Shown: in pieces, positions 11,948 through 21,147 of the stretch | Layout of the letters: each line of letters starts with the position of its first letter | Numbering within the stretch: position 1 is the first letter of the stretch | Assembly: GCF_000332475.2 (NCBI RefSeq) | Contig: NZ_AOGX02000024.1 | Span: 1 to 64,000, forward strand | From: Leptospira yanagawae serovar Saopaulo str. Sao Paulo = ATCC 700523 | GTDB lineage: Bacteria; Spirochaetota; Leptospiria; Leptospirales; Leptospiraceae | DNA length: 64,000 bases | Direction of reading: 5' to 3' | Position numbers and translations under genes: made by a program | Notes under the pieces: model-generated | Seen by the model: the letters and a program-made list of their open reading frames with translations, nothing else | What the model was told of the DNA's origin: nothing | The model's database searches: none

Positions 11948-12412
11948 ATGACAGCAACCAAAGCCTCTCTTCTCTTAACCTACGTATGTGCTTGCCTCTA
12001 CCTTGGACTTTTGTCTGAGTCAGGGATGGCAGAGCGATTGCGTTTGGAAAAAGAACTCGTCACTCTCAATGCTGAGGTGGAGAGGCTTGTTGTCGAGAAT
12101 CAGGGACTCGAAGAAAAGGAAAGGCGTCTGAAAAATGATGCCTATGCCTTGGAACAAGAAGCTCGTAAATACTACTTACTCTCCGAAACTGCCCATGTCT
12201 TAAAGTTTGAAGAGTTTCCAGAAAAAACTGTAACCAAACCGAAGGCAATTCCAACGTCCATCCGTGCAGCAGGCTTTGGAGGAGAGTGGAAAGAACCCCC
12301 GCTCTTTTTACTCCGTTTCTTTTTTATTTCTTTCAGTGTTTTCCTGATTCTAGGTGTGTACTACAAGCTGAAACGCTTGCCTCATACGTCTAACCAGAAA
12401 AGACTGAACTAA
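11948..12412 (+). CDS. FtsB/DivIC-like septum formation initiator protein with a C-terminal membrane segment
   Basis: The 154-aa protein has an N-terminal hydrophobic helix (about 5-24) followed by a heptad-rich coiled coil (about 27-78, [20 protein letters not shown] onward) ending in a region like the EExAR..Y..... stretch of FtsB/DivIC proteins. These act with FtsL and FtsQ in the divisome. Position directly after eno is the classical location of ftsB. It is unusual in having a further hydrophobic segment near residues 119-138, so both ends could be membrane-embedded. Function as FtsB is inferred from architecture and context, because sequence similarity in this family is low. Confidence 0.65.
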   Translation: MTATKASLLLTYVCACLYLGLLSESGMAERLRLEKELVTLNAEVERLVVENQGLEEKERRLKNDAYALEQEARKYYLLSETAHVLKFEEFPEKTVTKPKAIPTSIRAAGFGGEWKEPPLFLLRFFFISFSVFLILGVYYKLKRLPHTSNQKRLN

Positions 12413-12413
12413 T

Positions 12414-13022
12414 ATGCCAGAAGAAGAAACACCAGAAAAAGAAATCACCGAAACCATCCAAGACCTCATTAGCGATAAAAACATGGGAAAGAAGTTCCTG
12501 GAAAAACGGAAAATCTTTCTCTGGGGTCCTGTGACTGACGAATCCTCCAAAGATCTTACAGCCAAACTCATGTATTTGGAAATGGTAGATCCAGGAAAAC
12601 CAATTACCTTTTATATCAATAGCCCGGGTGGTGTCGTCACTTCAGGACTTGTTGTTTATGACACCATGCAAATGATCACTTCGCCTGTGCATACGGTTTG
12701 TATGGGAATGGCAGCGTCCATGGGTTCCATTTTACTCATTGGTGGGAAAAAAGGAAATCGATACATTTGGCCAAACGGTCGAGTGATGATCCACCAACCT
12801 TCCATCGGAGGGCAAATCCAAGCTCCTGCAACGGATTTACTCATCCATGCTCAGGATATTGTCAAAACAAAAGAAAAACTCAATCAGATGTTAGCTGACG
12901 CTTGTGGTAAAACCTACGAACAATTGGTGGAAGACACCGATCGAGATTATTATATGGATGCCGAACAAGCTCTTGCTTATGGCATCGTTGATAAAATCGT
13001 AAACAAAATTGACGTCGTCTAA
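12414..13022 (+). CDS. clpP: ATP-dependent Clp protease proteolytic subunit
   Basis: ClpP is the serine peptidase that degrades unfolded proteins fed by Clp ATPases in the cytoplasm. The 202-aa protein has the full triad: Ser102 in MAASMGS, His127 in MIHQP and Asp178 in DTDRD. It has the oxyanion-loop glycine pair in INSPGG. No clpX follows, and Leptospira are known to carry more than one clpP paralogue, so this may be clpP1 or clpP2. The N-terminus is acidic and a little longer than in E. coli mature ClpP. It starts one base after the upstream stop, and its last 14 bases overlap the next gene. Confidence 0.95.
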   Translation: MPEEETPEKEITETIQDLISDKNMGKKFLEKRKIFLWGPVTDESSKDLTAKLMYLEMVDPGKPITFYINSPGGVVTSGLVVYDTMQMITSPVHTVCMGMAASMGSILLIGGKKGNRYIWPNGRVMIHQPSIGGQIQAPATDLLIHAQDIVKTKEKLNQMLADACGKTYEQLVEDTDRDYYMDAEQALAYGIVDKIVNKIDVV

Positions 13023-14028
13023 CAAAGAATTTAAACCAAGAAGATTTTTAGAAGGTCGTCACCTTCAAACTGTCTACAATGTGCTATTTCCTCCGGACAA
13101 TGCTTTGGAGGATGAGTACTTTTCAGAAAGCATCCTCATTCCCACAAATGATGGGTCTGGGGATTTGCTTTGGTTAGAGCACAACCCTCCTCTCTCCCAA
13201 GTTCGTAAAAAAGTTACTCCCTGGAATGGATACTACATCATGCTTGTCCATGGAATGGAAGGAAGTTCCGAATCCCATTATATGGTCAGTGTTGGAAAAG
13301 AAGCACTTAACCGTGGTTATGGAGTCATTCGTATGAATTTACGTAACTGTGGTCGTGGTTTAGGTCTTGCAAAAAAGCCATATAATGCAGGTCAGTCGGA
13401 AGACATTGACGTAGTTTTGAAGTACATTTACAAACATTTTACAAAATCTATATTTGTCTCTGGTTTCTCTTTATCTGCAAATATCGTATTAAAATTTTTT
13501 GGTGAAAAAAGAGAACATTATGCGAAAGCATTTACAGCCACTTCCCCACCTCTCGACTTAAAACGAAGTTGCGATTTTATCGATTCTCGGGCAGGCAATT
13601 TTTACAGAGACCATTTTTTAGATACTATGAAAGAAAAGGTAACACTTGGAATTTATGATATCACAGAAAAACGAAAGGAACAGGTCTTAAAAAGTAAGTC
13701 CTTTTTTGATTTTGACGATTTTTTTACAGCACCTGTTTCTGGTTATGCGAATGTTCTTGAATATTATAATATTTGTTCGAGTGTTAAATATTTGTCTGGG
13801 ATTAAAATTCCAGGACTGATTGTCCATGCGGATGATGATCCTGTTGTGCCTTCAGAAGTTTGGCATGAAATTCGATGGAAGTCTTATCCATTGATTCAAA
13901 CAGTCCTTACCGAAAAAGGAGGGCATGTAGGATTTATCAGTGACCCTTCTCCAGAGAATCCTGAAGGAAGATGGTTACCGACAATCCTACTCGATTTTTT
14001 TGATTCCAAAATCAAATCCCATTCATAA
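13009..14028 (+). CDS. YheT-type alpha/beta hydrolase
   Basis: The 339-aa protein matches the YheT/ABHD1-3-like hydrolases, esterase-like enzymes of poorly defined substrate. It has the oxyanion region [11 protein letters not shown], the family-typical [10 protein letters not shown], the nucleophile elbow GFSLSAN, the acid in [10 protein letters not shown] and the histidine in KGGHVGF. No signal peptide is seen, so it is probably cytoplasmic. The predicted TTG start (13009) lies within the end of clpP, 14 bases before its stop. This suggests translational coupling, and no better start exists that keeps the conserved [10 protein letters not shown] beginning. Confidence 0.85.
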   Translation: MTSSNKEFKPRRFLEGRHLQTVYNVLFPPDNALEDEYFSESILIPTNDGSGDLLWLEHNPPLSQVRKKVTPWNGYYIMLVHGMEGSSESHYMVSVGKEALNRGYGVIRMNLRNCGRGLGLAKKPYNAGQSEDIDVVLKYIYKHFTKSIFVSGFSLSANIVLKFFGEKREHYAKAFTATSPPLDLKRSCDFIDSRAGNFYRDHFLDTMKEKVTLGIYDITEKRKEQVLKSKSFFDFDDFFTAPVSGYANVLEYYNICSSVKYLSGIKIPGLIVHADDDPVVPSEVWHEIRWKSYPLIQTVLTEKGGHVGFISDPSPENPEGRWLPTILLDFFDSKIKSHS

Positions 14029-14057
14029 TTTAAATTAAATTTCAAGGACGGTGTGTG

Positions 14058-15443
14058 ATGCGTGACCTATTAAAAGAATGTTTAGCGGAAGAATCGGGGT
14101 TTGTTGAATTACGTTACCACCACAAAGAAAGCCGTTCCTTTTTTGCAGAACGAGGACGAGTGGAATCCACTGCCCTTAGAAAACGTACAGGTGTTGGGGT
14201 TCGTGTCCTTGAGTCGGGAACATGGGGTTTTGCCTCTACAAGTGAAATCTCAAAGGCTTCGATCCAAAATGCCATTCACATTGCCAAGAAAGCTGCCAGG
14301 TTATCTTCTGCACTCCGTAAGGACAAAATTCCAAACCTTCCGAAAGCCAATTTTGCCGTAGGTGATTTTATAGGCAAAGGCATCGAAGACTTTCGTGGCC
14401 GATCTGTGGATGAAAAACTAAAAATGGTCCTTGATATTCAAAATGAAGCCAGTAAACAATCTACCAAATTACAATCAGTGGGTTGCGGGTATTCCGAAAT
14501 TTATGAAGAAAAAGCCATTGTGACAACTGACGGAGCTGATAGTTTTTTTAGTTTGGTACGACCAGAGTTTCGTGTCTCTGCCGTAGCCAAAGACGAAGGG
14601 AAATTGGAATCTGGTTCCCATTCCATTGGGGTCACAGGTGGGTGGGATTGTCTCTTTCGAGCACAAACAGCCACTCAAATTTCGGAGGAAGCATGTAAAA
14701 CGGCAGTCGATTTACTTTCGAGTGAATTGCCAGATGGTGGACTTTCTACTGTGATCCTTTCTCCATCCATTGTAGGACTTCTCGTTCATGAAGCCATCGG
14801 CCATACAGTAGAAGCTGATTTTGTTTTATCTGGTTCTGTCGCACAGGGAAAAATTGGGCACCGCGTTGGTTCCGACTTAGTGACATTATGCGATTCAGGA
14901 TTTTCAGAATACTATGAAGGTGCGGGTGGAACAATTCCTGTCGACGATGAAGGAGTGATTCCAACAAATACCGTGATCATCAAAAACGGAATTTTAACTT
15001 CCTATTTACACAACAGAGAAACTGCCGAACGGTTTGGAGTGGCACCAACGGGTTCCGCAAGGGCTTGGGAGTATGGTGATGTTCCACTGATTCGCATGCG
15101 AAATACCTTTTTATTACCTGGAAATTCTAGTTTGGATGAGATGATCGCAAACACGAAAGACGGATACTATTTAGATGGGGCAAAAAATGGGCAAGCCGAT
15201 GCGACAGGTGAATTTATGTTTGCCGTCCAAAAAGCCTACCGCATCCAAAATGGAAAAATCACCCATTTGCTAAAAGGAGTAACCGTTTCTGGGTTAGCCT
15301 TTGATGTATTACAAAATGTGGATATGGTTTCCAAAGAATTCAAATGGGATTTGGGTTCCGGGCACTGTGGGAAAGGACAACCGGCAAAAGTGGATGCGGG
15401 TGGACCATATGTTCGAACTAAAGTATTGCTCGGTGGTAAATAA
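14058..15443 (+). CDS. tldD: TldD-type metalloprotease subunit
   Basis: TldD is the catalytic half of the TldD/TldE heterodimer, which hydrolyses peptides and, in enterobacteria, trims microcin B17 and CcdA. The protein (461 aa from ATG 14058; a GTG three bases earlier is also possible) contains HEAIGH, the zinc-binding HExxxH of this family, with a further metal-ligand candidate in the C-terminal third. AAGGA lies about 10 bases before the ATG. The stop codon directly abuts the start of the tldE-like gene. No RiPP precursor or synthetase is nearby, so a general proteolytic role is more likely. Confidence 0.9.
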   Translation: MRDLLKECLAEESGFVELRYHHKESRSFFAERGRVESTALRKRTGVGVRVLESGTWGFASTSEISKASIQNAIHIAKKAARLSSALRKDKIPNLPKANFAVGDFIGKGIEDFRGRSVDEKLKMVLDIQNEASKQSTKLQSVGCGYSEIYEEKAIVTTDGADSFFSLVRPEFRVSAVAKDEGKLESGSHSIGVTGGWDCLFRAQTATQISEEACKTAVDLLSSELPDGGLSTVILSPSIVGLLVHEAIGHTVEADFVLSGSVAQGKIGHRVGSDLVTLCDSGFSEYYEGAGGTIPVDDEGVIPTNTVIIKNGILTSYLHNRETAERFGVAPTGSARAWEYGDVPLIRMRNTFLLPGNSSLDEMIANTKDGYYLDGAKNGQADATGEFMFAVQKAYRIQNGKITHLLKGVTVSGLAFDVLQNVDMVSKEFKWDLGSGHCGKGQPAKVDAGGPYVRTKVLLGGK

Positions 15444-16823
15444 ATGGATCGTGGTGCGATAGAAAAACGTTTAAACGACCAAAAAGATTTACTTTCAAAT
15501 TTAATCCAAAAGGCAAAGTCAAATGGTATCGAACAGGTAGAAATCTATTCGAGTTATGGATTTTCGGAAGATGTGAGTTTAGAAAAAAACGATTTAAATA
15601 ACTGCACAGCAACGGAAGAAAATATGTTTGGGATCCGAGTGATCCATGAAGGAAACCAAGGGTTTCTCATTTCAAATCACATTCCAAGTTTGTATACTTC
15701 CATTGAAGAAGCCTTTCAATTGGCAAAAAGCCAATCCACTCCCGATCTTGATCTAAGCCTACCCGAAGCACGTCCGATACCAAACCAGTTTGACACCTAT
15801 GATCCATCACTTGATTCTATGGGCATTGAAGATTTGGTTTCCTATGCAAAAGAGGCTCTTGGTTGGCGCAATGATCTTTATGGAAAAGTGAATATTGATT
15901 CAGGTGATTTTTCGTTAAGCAAAGGTTATAAGTTGATCGTTTCTTCAAAAGGAGTGATGGCCCATGAACTTGGGGCAGAACTCTCGGCATCTGTCATGGG
16001 TATGGGTGTTGATGGAGACCTAGTGGGAAGTTTTGATTATGATTCTGCAAGTGGATTCAACAAAGACCAATTCCAAACCCTTTGGAAAAAAGCTTTTTAC
16101 AATTTTGGCGACAAATGTATGGGTGCCTTGTATGCAAAACCGACATCTAGTTTCCAAGGAAAGGTCCTCCTTCCACCTGATGCTGTGTATTCTTTTTTCC
16201 TTGGACTTTTTGTCGGTTCTTTAAACGGAACAAGCCTTCGAAAAGGGAAATCAAAAATGGAAGGGAAGTTAGGCGAAAAAGTGGCATCTTCCCTTCTCTC
16301 GATATTTGATGATCCAACTAATGTTGGTTTTATGGGTTCGACTGGTTTTGACCGAGAAGGAATGCCAACGAGTTATAAAAAAGTTCTAAGTGAAGGGGTT
16401 TTGGAATCCTATTTTTATAATACATACGAAGCAAAAAAAGCGGGCCTTCCTATATCGAATGGCTGTGCCACAGGTGGAGCACAAAGCCTTCCTGGTTGTG
16501 GACCAAAACAATTACAAATTGCACCCGGTACCTCTTCCAAGGACGAGTTTTTCAAACAACCAGGGAAAACATTATTTGTGAATCGAATTTCGGGGACAAA
16601 GGATGGAGCCTCTGGTGATTTTTCTGGAGTGGTCAAAGGTGGTTACTTGTTGGAAGGGGGAGAAAAAATCCCAGTTCGAGAAGTGCAAATCGTGGGCAAT
16701 GCCTTTGACGCCTTACACCAAATCGAAGCCATTTCCAAGGAAGGTGAACTACTGGGTGAGTCTTCGTTTGTGCCGTACATGTTACTCGATGGATTTACCG
16801 TCACTGGGGTCACGGAAGATTAG
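15444..16823 (+). CDS. pmbA: TldE/PmbA-type protease partner subunit
   Basis: The 459-aa protein is the non-catalytic, structurally related partner of TldD. It lacks the HExxxH motif but shares the family fold: an N-terminal region with SLEKNDLNNCTA, a middle domain with KVLLPPDAVYSFF, and the C-terminal SGxxKGGYLLEGGE-type strand region. TldE shapes the closed chamber in which TldD cleaves peptides (established for E. coli). It begins immediately after the tldD stop and ends immediately before the DUF4416 gene, which points to one co-translated unit. Confidence 0.88.
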   Translation: MDRGAIEKRLNDQKDLLSNLIQKAKSNGIEQVEIYSSYGFSEDVSLEKNDLNNCTATEENMFGIRVIHEGNQGFLISNHIPSLYTSIEEAFQLAKSQSTPDLDLSLPEARPIPNQFDTYDPSLDSMGIEDLVSYAKEALGWRNDLYGKVNIDSGDFSLSKGYKLIVSSKGVMAHELGAELSASVMGMGVDGDLVGSFDYDSASGFNKDQFQTLWKKAFYNFGDKCMGALYAKPTSSFQGKVLLPPDAVYSFFLGLFVGSLNGTSLRKGKSKMEGKLGEKVASSLLSIFDDPTNVGFMGSTGFDREGMPTSYKKVLSEGVLESYFYNTYEAKKAGLPISNGCATGGAQSLPGCGPKQLQIAPGTSSKDEFFKQPGKTLFVNRISGTKDGASGDFSGVVKGGYLLEGGEKIPVREVQIVGNAFDALHQIEAISKEGELLGESSFVPYMLLDGFTVTGVTED

Positions 16824-17357
16824 ATGCCACAAGAAATTTTAGAAAGACCTGCGGGTGCGTCCTTTTTTCTCATCCTTTCCTATGAGAATGAAGATACTTT
16901 TTTTGAACTGAAGAACCTCGCCGAAAAACGTTTTTCCAAGATTATGTATGAATCTGTGATACTGCCGAAATGGGTTTCTGATGAAACGGAACGAGAGTTT
17001 AGTTATCCAGGTCGTTACACCAAAGTATTGTCTTTCAAACAAAGAATCCACAGGGAAGAAATTGTAGAGAAAAAAAAGGAATGTTTGGAATTCCAATCTT
17101 TATTACAAAAAAAAGATTTGAGCACCCTTTTGATTCCTGGGTATGTAACTTCGCATAACATTGTCATTGCGAAATCAAAAGACGATTTCCATCGAATGTA
17201 TTTATTCCAAGGTGTGTATGCGGAAACAGTTTACTACTTTTCCCGCGGGCAATTGACTCCCCTTCCCTATGCACAAAGTTATTTTAAAGAAAAAGATGTA
17301 ATTTATTTTTTTAATACCTTACGAGAATCTTATGAGTTTAATAAATTTAAGTCTTAA
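16824..17357 (+). CDS. DUF4416 family protein
   Basis: The 177-aa protein matches DUF4416 in its core: an LLIPGYVTxHNIVIAKSKDD segment followed by HRMYLFQGVYAETV, resembling the family signature DPGY...LAS.KD..HRI.L..GI.AE. These proteins occur singly in many deep-branching bacteria and have no assigned reaction. The first half is less typical. No signal or membrane segment is seen. The ATG directly follows the tldE stop, so it is translated with the tldDE pair, and its 3' end overlaps the next lipoprotein gene by 26 bases. Confidence 0.72.
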   Translation: MPQEILERPAGASFFLILSYENEDTFFELKNLAEKRFSKIMYESVILPKWVSDETEREFSYPGRYTKVLSFKQRIHREEIVEKKKECLEFQSLLQKKDLSTLLIPGYVTSHNIVIAKSKDDFHRMYLFQGVYAETVYYFSRGQLTPLPYAQSYFKEKDVIYFFNTLRESYEFNKFKS

Positions 17358-17925
17358 TCGGCTGAATTCTTGTAAACTGGGTATAACTTACTTCTTTGGT
17401 ATTTTCATATTCTTTCACTTTAATGTTTTCCAATGCAAAGAAAAAGAATCTGTGAGTTTTCAATTTTGTGATAATTTTAACGAAGCCCTCGACTGCACGG
17501 AACCCAAAACCGAAAACGATATTGTGTTTTTAGACCAATCCAAGTTCAAAAAGGAAAATCCAAGTTTCGAAGATTTTGGTAATTTTTTATACTTCACTGC
17601 CAGGGAAACACCTGGAGTCCATTTGGAGTTTTCCACTCCTTGGAACGGGATGAAAGCAGATCTGTTCAAATCTGACTACCGTGCTTATTTGCTTTATGGC
17701 AGTTCCAAAGAGAAAATGGAAGGCAATCATCTAATGCCAAGTAAGGTGGTTTCGTTCCATTATTTAGGTGCCCTTTTGAAAGAGGAATTCCGCCATACCG
17801 GGATTGCATCCAAACCATTTCAAATCGACAAATTGGGTGAGATTAGACTTACGTATATCATTGAAATTCCTGGACAGAAACCCGTAGTAAAAGAAAGAAC
17901 CTTACGTTTAAAATGGAAACCATAA
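17332..17925 (+). CDS. Putative lipoprotein of unknown function
   Basis: I do not recognise a family. The 197-aa protein has a hydrophobic stretch at about residues 17-34 ending in NVFQC, a loose lipobox with Cys35 as candidate lipid site, preceded by a polar leader with Arg and Lys. The mature part contains beta-type sequence and two early cysteines (in FCDN and DCTE). The gene starts inside the end of the DUF4416 gene and is the last member of the eno-to-lipoprotein plus-strand run. Confidence 0.6.
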   Translation: MSLINLSLNRLNSCKLGITYFFGIFIFFHFNVFQCKEKESVSFQFCDNFNEALDCTEPKTENDIVFLDQSKFKKENPSFEDFGNFLYFTARETPGVHLEFSTPWNGMKADLFKSDYRAYLLYGSSKEKMEGNHLMPSKVVSFHYLGALLKEEFRHTGIASKPFQIDKLGEIRLTYIIEIPGQKPVVKERTLRLKWKP

Positions 17926-17945
17926 ACCTGGGTCCAAAGGTTTCC
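17915..17945 (+). terminator. Possible weak hairpin at the end of the eno-tldDE run
   Basis: GGAAACC (17915-17921) can pair with GGTTTCC (17939-17945), and a nested AAACCT/AGGTTT stem lies inside. There is no strong T-run after it, so it is only a candidate terminator between convergent genes. Confidence 0.3.
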
Positions 17946-18003
17946 AGCGATTTTACCCGTTTACGATCAGAGTTAACTTCCAATCAAAGTCAAAATTAAC
18001 AAT

Positions 18004-18750
18004 CTACTTTTGAATGTACAAAGCATTTGGATCAAAGAAAAAATCCATTGGTGTGTAATCCAAATATAAAAGAGATAAAACTGAAAGTGAAATGGCACCA
18101 ATCACAGGGATGAGAAGGTTGTCATCAATCAGACCTTTTGCCGTAGTATTGGAAAAAAATTCAGTGGCACAAGAAACAAGGACGGAAACAAACACAATGG
18201 CGATGGGAGTCCAAGTAAACCCGTGGTGGTCGTAAAGGGATAAAAAACTTTCGGGGTGTGACTTGGTGATGAGATAGAGGACAAGGACGGAAAACAAAAA
18301 CGCAGGGATTAAAAAACCCAATACTCCTTCTAACGATTTTCCATTATAAAAACGATGTTTGCCATAACGACTGCCCACATAAGCCGCAAAAGGATCTCCA
18401 ATCACCAAAAAAAGAATCGATAAAATCGCCACTTCCGCGGGAAAAAAACAAACAACAATTAGGTTTGCTAAAAAATAAGGAACTGTGCCGTTAAACCTTT
18501 GGCGTTCTGATTCCTTCATAAGAAATCCAAAATACCGATAAAAAAAAGCCTCAAATCCACTATGAGTGAGCCTCACAATTTCTAATAGAATCAAACAAAT
18601 TAAAAAGATCCCGAGTGATGTGACGAGGATTGCCCTCGTGGCATATGCGAGTTCAAATGCTCCGTTAAAGGGATCCAAATACAAAGTTATGGGAATGATA
18701 AGGCCAAGGACATGCCAAATTTTGCGAAAAAAATTAAATCCTGAATTCAT
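18004..18750 (-). CDS. DGK1/SEC59/VTE5-type lipid (diacylglycerol or polyprenol) kinase-like membrane protein
   Basis: The 248-aa protein has about seven membrane segments and the hallmark motifs of the CTP-dependent lipid kinase / phosphatidate cytidylyltransferase-like superfamily: RKIWHVLGL at the N-terminus, GDPFAAYVGSRYGKHR (about 137-152) and KSLEG soon after. Family members phosphorylate dolichol, phytol or diacylglycerol. The bacterial role is usually unassigned, and a lipid-recycling role is inferred. It lies 6 bases downstream of the STAS gene on the minus strand. Confidence 0.75.
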   Translation of the reverse strand: MNSGFNFFRKIWHVLGLIIPITLYLDPFNGAFELAYATRAILVTSLGIFLICLILLEIVRLTHSGFEAFFYRYFGFLMKESERQRFNGTVPYFLANLIVVCFFPAEVAILSILFLVIGDPFAAYVGSRYGKHRFYNGKSLEGVLGFLIPAFLFSVLVLYLITKSHPESFLSLYDHHGFTWTPIAIVFVSVLVSCATEFFSNTTAKGLIDDNLLIPVIGAISLSVLSLLYLDYTPMDFFFDPNALYIQK

Positions 18751-18756
18751 ATTCTA

Positions 18757-19113
18757 TTACCTACTGGGTCTTGATGCCATTTTAAATGCGGCTTCTTCAT
18801 TATTTGCGATGGGGAATAAATTGCGAACACCGGCCATCAGAAAGGCTTGGCGAACACTTAACGGAAGATTGATGAGAATGATTTTGTGTTTTTGCAAAAA
18901 GGCTTCTTCGTTTAAGGTTTTAAAGGCGACGATTCCTTGGGTGGTGACCATATTCAGTTCTTCCAAATCTAAAATGACAGAACCATGTTTTAAGGAATTG
19001 GTGACCGATTTGATGCATTTTTCAGCGGTGAAGTTGTTTAGATTTCCCTGTAATTTGGTTACATAAACCGTATCAATTTTTTCAGTGGAAACTACTAAAT
19101 CGTCTAAACTCAT
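18757..19113 (-). CDS. STAS-domain (anti-sigma factor antagonist-like) protein
   Basis: The 118-aa protein is a single STAS domain with the pattern VTKLQGNLNNF, then VILDLEELNMVTTQGIVAF, where classical SpoIIAA/RsbV proteins have DSSG. The phosphorylatable position could be one of the two threonines. Such proteins switch partners with anti-sigma kinases or other regulators. No kinase or sigma factor lies nearby. It is followed after 6 bases by the lipid-kinase-like gene and diverges from the coiled-coil gene at 19188. Confidence 0.82.
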   Translation of the reverse strand: MSLDDLVVSTEKIDTVYVTKLQGNLNNFTAEKCIKSVTNSLKHGSVILDLEELNMVTTQGIVAFKTLNEEAFLQKHKIILINLPLSVRQAFLMAGVRNLFPIANNEEAAFKMASRPSR

Positions 19114-19187
19114 AAATTTTTCTAATTTTCTTATTTCATTCTTGCACTCTATTGCAAGTAAATAAAAGTTTTGGAAGGAAGTGCGAT

Positions 19188-19511
19188 TTGAAGGTAACTG
19201 TTGCTCATCTTTACAAAAAACTGGAAGAACTCGACCGAGATGTGGTGGAATTAAAAAAACTCACAGATAGGTTAGCTACTGACAGAGAATATTCTCCCAT
19301 TCTAAAAGAAACATTTTTATCTGAAATGACAAAATTGGAAGACCAAAAATCAGAAATTTTAGGACTTCGGGTAGAAAAAGCCACTGCAACTTCCAAACCT
19401 GGAAAATCGAATGCTGCTGTTATGGCACAAACTCCAAACGAAAAAACAAAACTGGAACCTCAGGTCCATGAGGAACCTAAAAAACCAGAACGCCCCGTTC
19501 GCAAATACTAA
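19188..19511 (+). CDS. Small coiled-coil protein of unknown function
   Basis: I do not recognise a family. I chose the TTG at 19188 because GGAAGGA lies 8-14 bases before it and the product then begins directly with a helical region; a start 36 bases earlier has no ribosome binding site. The 107-108-aa protein is mostly heptad-patterned helix (about 1-70: LYKKLEELDRDVVELKKL) with a Pro/Lys/Glu-rich tail ending RPVRKY. It resembles small scaffold or ZapA/chaperone-like helical proteins only in general form. It precedes the SurA-like lipoprotein gene by 35 bases. Confidence 0.62.
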   Translation: MKVTVAHLYKKLEELDRDVVELKKLTDRLATDREYSPILKETFLSEMTKLEDQKSEILGLRVEKATATSKPGKSNAAVMAQTPNEKTKLEPQVHEEPKKPERPVRKY

Positions 19512-19546
19512 TCAATTTTAAAGACTGTAAAAGACAAGGAACCCCA

Positions 19547-21064
19547 ATGATTCGAAACAACCATATACACCGAGTGATATTACTTGGTTTGATTCTCCTA
19601 CCCCTTCTCAATTGTTCCAAGGATTCAGAAATCCTTGCAACTTACGATGGTGGTACGGTGACACGAAGAGAGATGAATTTTGTAATTGAAGCCTCTAAAC
19701 GTGGAAACTCGGAACCACAACCGATCAGTGCTGACATCCAAGCAAAAATTTTAGAAAGTATCGCTTTGGAAAAAATCCTCTTAAAAGATGCAATTTCTTC
19801 AAAAAAAGTAACCGAGGCTGATGTTGCAAAGATTGAATCCCTTGTGAAAGATTTTTTAAAACTCAATGTTTATATGCGTGAGTATGTTAAAAATGGATTA
19901 AAACAAAAACCTTTAGAATTTATCAACCTCCAACTAGCGCTTGTTCGCGGAGAAGATGAGACAGAAAATCTGAAAAATGCAAAAGATTTGGCGGATCGTC
20001 TGAATGGAATGTCAGACAAGGAAATTATTTCCGAAATTGCCAAAACAACTGATGATATGACAAGAAAACCAATTGGTGGAAAATTAGAACCGTTTTGTAC
20101 AAACTGTGCAGAAACTCCATTGGAAGATATCCTAAATGAAGTGAGAATTGTGAAAGAAGGTAAGTTTATCGCCTATGCAAAAAAAGGTGAAGGTAGAGTG
20201 GCTTACGTTGTTCGTTCTCTTGGAACGGAAAAAGTACATCCAGAAAGACTTGGAAAATATTTTACCTCAGTATTTGATGCATTCAAATCGGAAGCAATTG
20301 AATATGGAAAAACTCATGATGATGCGGAAACAAAAGCTAGCATTGCCTATTTTACGGAAGGTGAATCAGCTGACAAAGCAAATCAATTTGCTTCCCATAC
20401 CATGAAAGAATATGAACAAGGACTGTACCAAAAAGAACTGAAAAAAATCACAGAAGAAAGTGGAATCACTGTTGCAAATCTTCCTAGATTCACAGGTCCA
20501 GATGACGTTGATCCAAAACTGTTTACACCTGATTATGCATTATTTTCTTACAAAGATGGAAAGTCTTACACTTGGAAAGACCTAACTGCCGATTTTGAAG
20601 CAATTCCGTTCCAACTCAAACAAGAATACAAAACAGAAAAAGCAAAAACTTGGGATATGTTAAACCTATTCCAATCTACCATCCTCCAAGGGAAAATTGC
20701 AGAAACTTCAAAACGTGTCCAAGGAATTGAATCTGAAATTGGATACCTCATGCAATTGGATAAAATGAAGGTGAGTTTGGCATTAAAATCGCTACAAGAT
20801 GAAATCAAAGCAATTCCTGTGACGGTAACTGAATCACAGATGCGTGATGCTTACGAAGCTGGCAAATTGTATGCCTACTCTGACCAAGACCCCAAAAATC
20901 CTCAAAACCGAATTCCTAAACCTTACGCCGCAGTTCGGGAAAGGATTAAATCGGAAATGGAAGGTGCACAACGAAATTCTTTCATTGAACAAAAGGTTTC
21001 AGGTCTCAAAACAACTTATAATTTAGTGATCGCTAGTGATCGACTAAAAGAAGTTACACTATAA
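19547..21064 (+). CDS. SurA/PrsA-like periplasmic chaperone lipoprotein (no clear PPIase domain)
   Basis: The 505-aa protein has a signal peptide ending in PLLNC (Cys23 lipidated). It then has a SurA-N-like start (ILATYDGGTVTRREMNFVIE, then a long helix) of the kind that begins outer-membrane chaperones and parvulin-like lipoproteins. A middle stretch KDLADRLNGMSDKEIISEIA and PIGGKLEPF is reminiscent of a parvulin (rotamase) domain, so a degenerate or divergent PPIase may be present around residues 125-225. It probably assists folding of exported proteins. This is an inference; no close family name is secure. Confidence 0.62.
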   Translation: MIRNNHIHRVILLGLILLPLLNCSKDSEILATYDGGTVTRREMNFVIEASKRGNSEPQPISADIQAKILESIALEKILLKDAISSKKVTEADVAKIESLVKDFLKLNVYMREYVKNGLKQKPLEFINLQLALVRGEDETENLKNAKDLADRLNGMSDKEIISEIAKTTDDMTRKPIGGKLEPFCTNCAETPLEDILNEVRIVKEGKFIAYAKKGEGRVAYVVRSLGTEKVHPERLGKYFTSVFDAFKSEAIEYGKTHDDAETKASIAYFTEGESADKANQFASHTMKEYEQGLYQKELKKITEESGITVANLPRFTGPDDVDPKLFTPDYALFSYKDGKSYTWKDLTADFEAIPFQLKQEYKTEKAKTWDMLNLFQSTILQGKIAETSKRVQGIESEIGYLMQLDKMKVSLALKSLQDEIKAIPVTVTESQMRDAYEAGKLYAYSDQDPKNPQNRIPKPYAAVRERIKSEMEGAQRNSFIEQKVSGLKTTYNLVIASDRLKEVTL

Positions 21065-21086
21065 CCACCTCCAAGATTTGGAATAA

Positions 21087-21113
21087 GGCAAAATTTTTTT
21101 ATTGAATTTTGCC
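21087..21113. promoter_or_regulatory. Inverted repeat upstream of the double-HTH gene
   Basis: GGCAAAATT (21087-21095) and AATTTTGCC (21105-21113) form a perfect 9-bp-arm inverted repeat with a 9-base spacer. A TTGACA at 21118-21123 follows, and a second short dyad TGACA...TGTCA spans 21119-21137. The arms may be an operator for the HTH protein encoded just downstream (ATG at 21148, preceded by GGGGGG). A terminator role for the upstream gene is less likely because no T-run follows. Confidence 0.4.
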
Positions 21114-21147
21114 ATATTTGACATATTTTGACTGTCAGGGGGGATAA

